Positions 6,398-8,371 of a DNA stretch of 8,371 nucleotides are shown one piece after another. Source of the DNA: Treponema sp. GTDB taxonomy: Bacteria; Spirochaetota; Spirochaetia; Treponematales; Treponemataceae. Under the pieces are notes generated by a model. That model was not told the DNA's origin and did no database searches. It saw only the letters and a program-made list of their open reading frames with translations. Location: the NCBI GenBank assembly GCA_016290335.1, contig JAEETM010000118.1:1-8371 (forward strand), given 5' to 3'. Both the position numbers and the translations under genes were made by a program. Numbering within the stretch: position 1 is the first letter of the stretch; each line of letters begins with the position of its first letter.

Positions 6398-8371
6398 ACC
6401 TCAGGAAGCCCTTGAGTTTGTCTTTTGCTGCATCTGTAGCTTTTTTAGTGGCATCATCGGCAGCTTTTTTTGCCGCATCAGTTGCCTTGTTCTTGGCATC
6501 ATCTACAGCTTTATTCAGAAGATTTTCAGCTTCCTTCTTTTTAGCTTCGAGCTGCTTTGTATAGGTATTAACGTAATCAGCATAACCTGTAAGCTTTTTC
6601 TTTATATCTTCAAAGCTGTTTATTTCTCCTAAAGCTCCACCGGAAAGCTCGTTTATCTTTGCAATAATTTCTTTTTCTGCTTTTGCCTTGAAAATTGTGA
6701 GCTGGTTTAATAATTCCTTATTGAGGGATGCAATAAACTGCTTATCAATATCAGAATAAAGATTAAGATTCAAGCCACCTGAAACTGTGTAGCCAATTGT
6801 TGTACTAAGCTCAGTTTCTTTTATGCCTGCAAGAACATTGCGGTAAATGTCTGAAGCAAAAGCAGGTTCAAAAGGAACGGCTGTAATGTTCATGTTTGTA
6901 AAGGTTCCTGTTCCTGTGATGTCAAAGCCGTCATCCTCGTAGATTTTCATAACAAAATCAAGGTTGCTGTCTGTTTTAATTCCAGGAACTCCAGGTGCAT
7001 CGCCGAACTTGCTTGTAGGGTAGTCAAGTGGAAGTCCGTCGCAGTTGTAGTTTGCAAGAATAAGCGGTTCTTTTGAGCTTTCGCGTGTATCTACGGTGAG
7101 TTTTGCAGAGTGAATTAAATCGGCAAAGCTGATCTGTACGTTTGCAGTTGCAGGTTTTCCTGTTCTGTCCATGTCGTTTGTGATGTTTAACGCATCGAAA
7201 GAAAAGTTTGCGCCTGAACCGGCAGCCTTTTTAATCCAGAACTTAGGAGCTTCATCGTTTTTGTAATTGATTGTGCGGCCTTCGTAGCGGTCTGTAAAGG
7301 TTGACTGTTTTTCTTTCTTAGGTTTCTTTTCTTTTTTAGGCTTATCTTTTGAGCTGTTTTTCAAATCAATAAGATAATCGGTGCCCTGTTTTGCATAAGG
7401 ATAATATTTTCCCAAAACCTGGTAGGCAATGTTGTCGAAGGTTCCTGTAATGAACTTTTTGCCGTCTGAAATACGGAGAGAAGTGATTTTTGAGATTTCG
7501 GTGCTTACAAGGTTTGTGTCGTGCTGGATTGAGCTTTGAAGGCTCTGTGCAATATCCTTTGTTTTATTAAAATCAGTCTGAAGTGTTTTAGAAAGATTTT
7601 CTGTTTCAGTTTTAAGATTCTGAGCTTCGGTGTATGCCCTGTTTATTGTTTCAATTGCAGGCTGGATTTTTGCAGGATTTGTTTTAAGATCGTTTATGTT
7701 GATTTTTGATATTTCATCAACTGAGGTTTTAAGAACATTTACCTTTGCGCCAAGTTCTGCCGGCATAGCCTGATATTTGGCAACAAGTGCTTTTGCATCT
7801 GTTTCTGCCTGTTTTGCGGCTTCAGGTGTCTGGAGCTGTGCATAAATATTTTTTGTTATGTTTTCCGGGTTGTACTGGTCAAAAAGTCCTGTTATAGAAT
7901 CCTTTAAAAGATTCATTGCAAGGTCTGATTTTGCAGTAAGGGTTTTCATAAAGGCAGAATCCTGTGTTTTTTTAGCGGCCTTCTGTGCCTTTTTAGCTTT
8001 TTTTCTTTCGATTTTTGCTTTCAGCTGTGCAGAAATATCTCCGGAAGTTTTACGGTCGGTATTTGTTTCTACACCATTTATTGAAAGTTCGTTTGCTACA
8101 AAGCGTGCTTTTAAAAGCTGGAGCATGTCAAAATCAAAAATGATTGAATCGATTTGAACAAGGTTTTTCATCGGCTCATTTTTGTTTGCGATTTCAAGAC
8201 CGTGAAGCTTGAAGAAGGAATTGATAAAGCTGACGTTTACGCTGCTAATATCGCATTTTGCTTCGAAAATAGTTTCGCAGGTAGATTTAATTGCTTTTCT
8301 TGCAATTATGTTTTTTGTAAGCGAAAGAGTAGTTATTACGGCAGCAATAAATGCAACGGTTGCAATTAAAG
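6396..8371 (-). CDS. TIGR03545-type / AsmA-like envelope protein, N-terminus beyond window
   Basis: The frame is open from the stop at 6396 to the right edge, giving 657 visible residues; the internal ATG at 8171 is not the real start. The first visible residues (about 8330-8369) form a hydrophobic stretch rich in Ala, Ile and Val, probably the end of an N-terminal membrane anchor. Next comes a domain with GLEIANKNEPMKNLVQID and LLKARFVANELSINGVETN, then RKTSG, a layout like the start of AsmA/TamB-type lipid-transfer proteins and of TIGR03545 as I remember it. A Lys/Ala-rich stretch and a long coiled-coil region follow (about 7470-8070), then a Lys-rich linker (about 7300-7360), YEGRTINY, and a beta-rich domain with FWIKKAAGSG and DALNITNDMDRTGKPA. 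The protein ends in an Ala/Lys/Asp-rich helical tail (6399-6554). It is probably inner-membrane anchored with a large periplasmic part; function is unknown. The ATPase gene follows after 9 nt. I recall the family at about 555 residues, so this copy seems long, partly through the tail. Confidence 0.83.
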   Translation of the reverse strand, partial: LIATVAFIAAVITTLSLTKNIIARKAIKSTCETIFEAKCDISSVNVSFINSFFKLHGLEIANKNEPMKNLVQIDSIIFDFDMLQLLKARFVANELSINGVETNTDRKTSGDISAQLKAKIERKKAKKAQKAAKKTQDSAFMKTLTAKSDLAMNLLKDSITGLFDQYNPENITKNIYAQLQTPEAAKQAETDAKALVAKYQAMPAELGAKVNVLKTSVDEISKININDLKTNPAKIQPAIETINRAYTEAQNLKTETENLSKTLQTDFNKTKDIAQSLQSSIQHDTNLVSTEISKITSLRISDGKKFITGTFDNIAYQVLGKYYPYAKQGTDYLIDLKNSSKDKPKKEKKPKKEKQSTFTDRYEGRTINYKNDEAPKFWIKKAAGSGANFSFDALNITNDMDRTGKPATANVQISFADLIHSAKLTVDTRESSKEPLILANYNCDGLPLDYPTSKFGDAPGVPGIKTDSNLDFVMKIYEDDGFDITGTGTFTNMNITAVPFEPAFASDIYRNVLAGIKETELSTTIGYTVSGGLNLNLYSDIDKQFIASLNKELLNQLTIFKAKAEKEIIAKINELSGGALGEINSFEDIKKKLTGYADYVNTYTKQLEAKKKEAENLLNKAVDDAKNKATDAAKKAADDATKKATDAAKDKLKGFLR
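6423..6503 (-). repeat. Tandem 15-residue coding repeat in the Ala/Lys/Asp-rich tail
   Basis: Two copies of a 12-residue unit, DDAKNKATDAAK (6468-6503) and DDATKKATDAAK (6423-6458), repeat at exactly 15 residues (45 bp). The last 38 residues of the protein contain 11 Ala, 10 Lys, 7 Asp and 3 Thr. Alanines recur at spacings of 3-4 residues, forming one face of a helix, as in LEA- or apolipoprotein-like amphipathic helices. Low-complexity codon choice (mostly GCA/GCT/GCC, AAA, GAT) makes the DNA repetitive as well. Confidence 0.75.

Noticed and set aside
6387..6398. A promoter or Zur-type operator directly before the ATPase gene.
   Set aside because: Only 9 nt separate it from the upstream gene, and no palindrome of that type is apparent; expression from the upstream promoter is simpler.
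6337..6564. Plus-strand frame with a membrane-like run of Ala, Ser, Phe and Leu.
   Set aside because: It is the antisense of the Ala/Lys/Asp-rich tail; Lys codons read as Phe/Leu in reverse, which creates false hydrophobicity.
6396..8171. The 591-residue version of the envelope protein starting at the ATG at 8171.
   Set aside because: The frame stays open to the window edge and the upstream residues form a plausible membrane anchor followed by family-like sequence, so the real start lies outside.

Overview
The window carries six genes, all on the minus strand and tightly packed. It reads from the right edge to the left edge as: an AsmA-like/TIGR03545-type envelope protein (N-terminus cut off by the window), a metal ABC transporter ATPase (ZnuC-like), its ABC-3 family permease (ZnuB-like), a small lipoprotein of unknown function, an AMP-forming acyl-CoA synthetase, and leucyl-tRNA synthetase (C-terminus cut off). 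No RNA genes, insertion sequences, CRISPR arrays or prophage genes are visible.

The moderately AT-rich composition, the AT-rich intergenic DNA, the lipoprotein, and the TIGR03545-type protein (a family I recall as limited to bacteria with an outer membrane and present in spirochaetes) all fit a diderm. My best guess is a Treponema-like spirochaete. This is inference from protein character, not a database match.

Region by region: 8371-4335 looks like one transcription unit. The gaps are 9 nt (envelope protein to ATPase), 1 nt (ATPase to permease) and 11 nt (permease to lipoprotein), and the Shine-Dalgarno sequences lie on or just before the upstream stop codons, so translation is probably coupled. 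The ATPase and permease form the cytoplasmic and membrane parts of an importer for zinc or a related divalent metal. No periplasmic metal-binding protein is encoded here, so it must lie elsewhere. The lipoprotein and the AsmA-like protein are the less understood partners. The 140-nt gap at 4195-4334 is the only substantial intergenic space. It holds an extended -10-like promoter element framed by a perfect 11-bp inverted repeat, directly before the ribosome binding site of the acyl-CoA synthetase gene. That gene is followed after 18 nt by leuS, so the two are probably co-transcribed.

The most interesting unit is the grouping of a TIGR03545/AsmA-like protein (with a repetitive Ala/Lys/Asp-rich helical tail), a ZnuBC-type transporter and a small lipoprotein with a Cys-Cys motif. 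It suggests a link between metal import and envelope biology that I do not know to be described.
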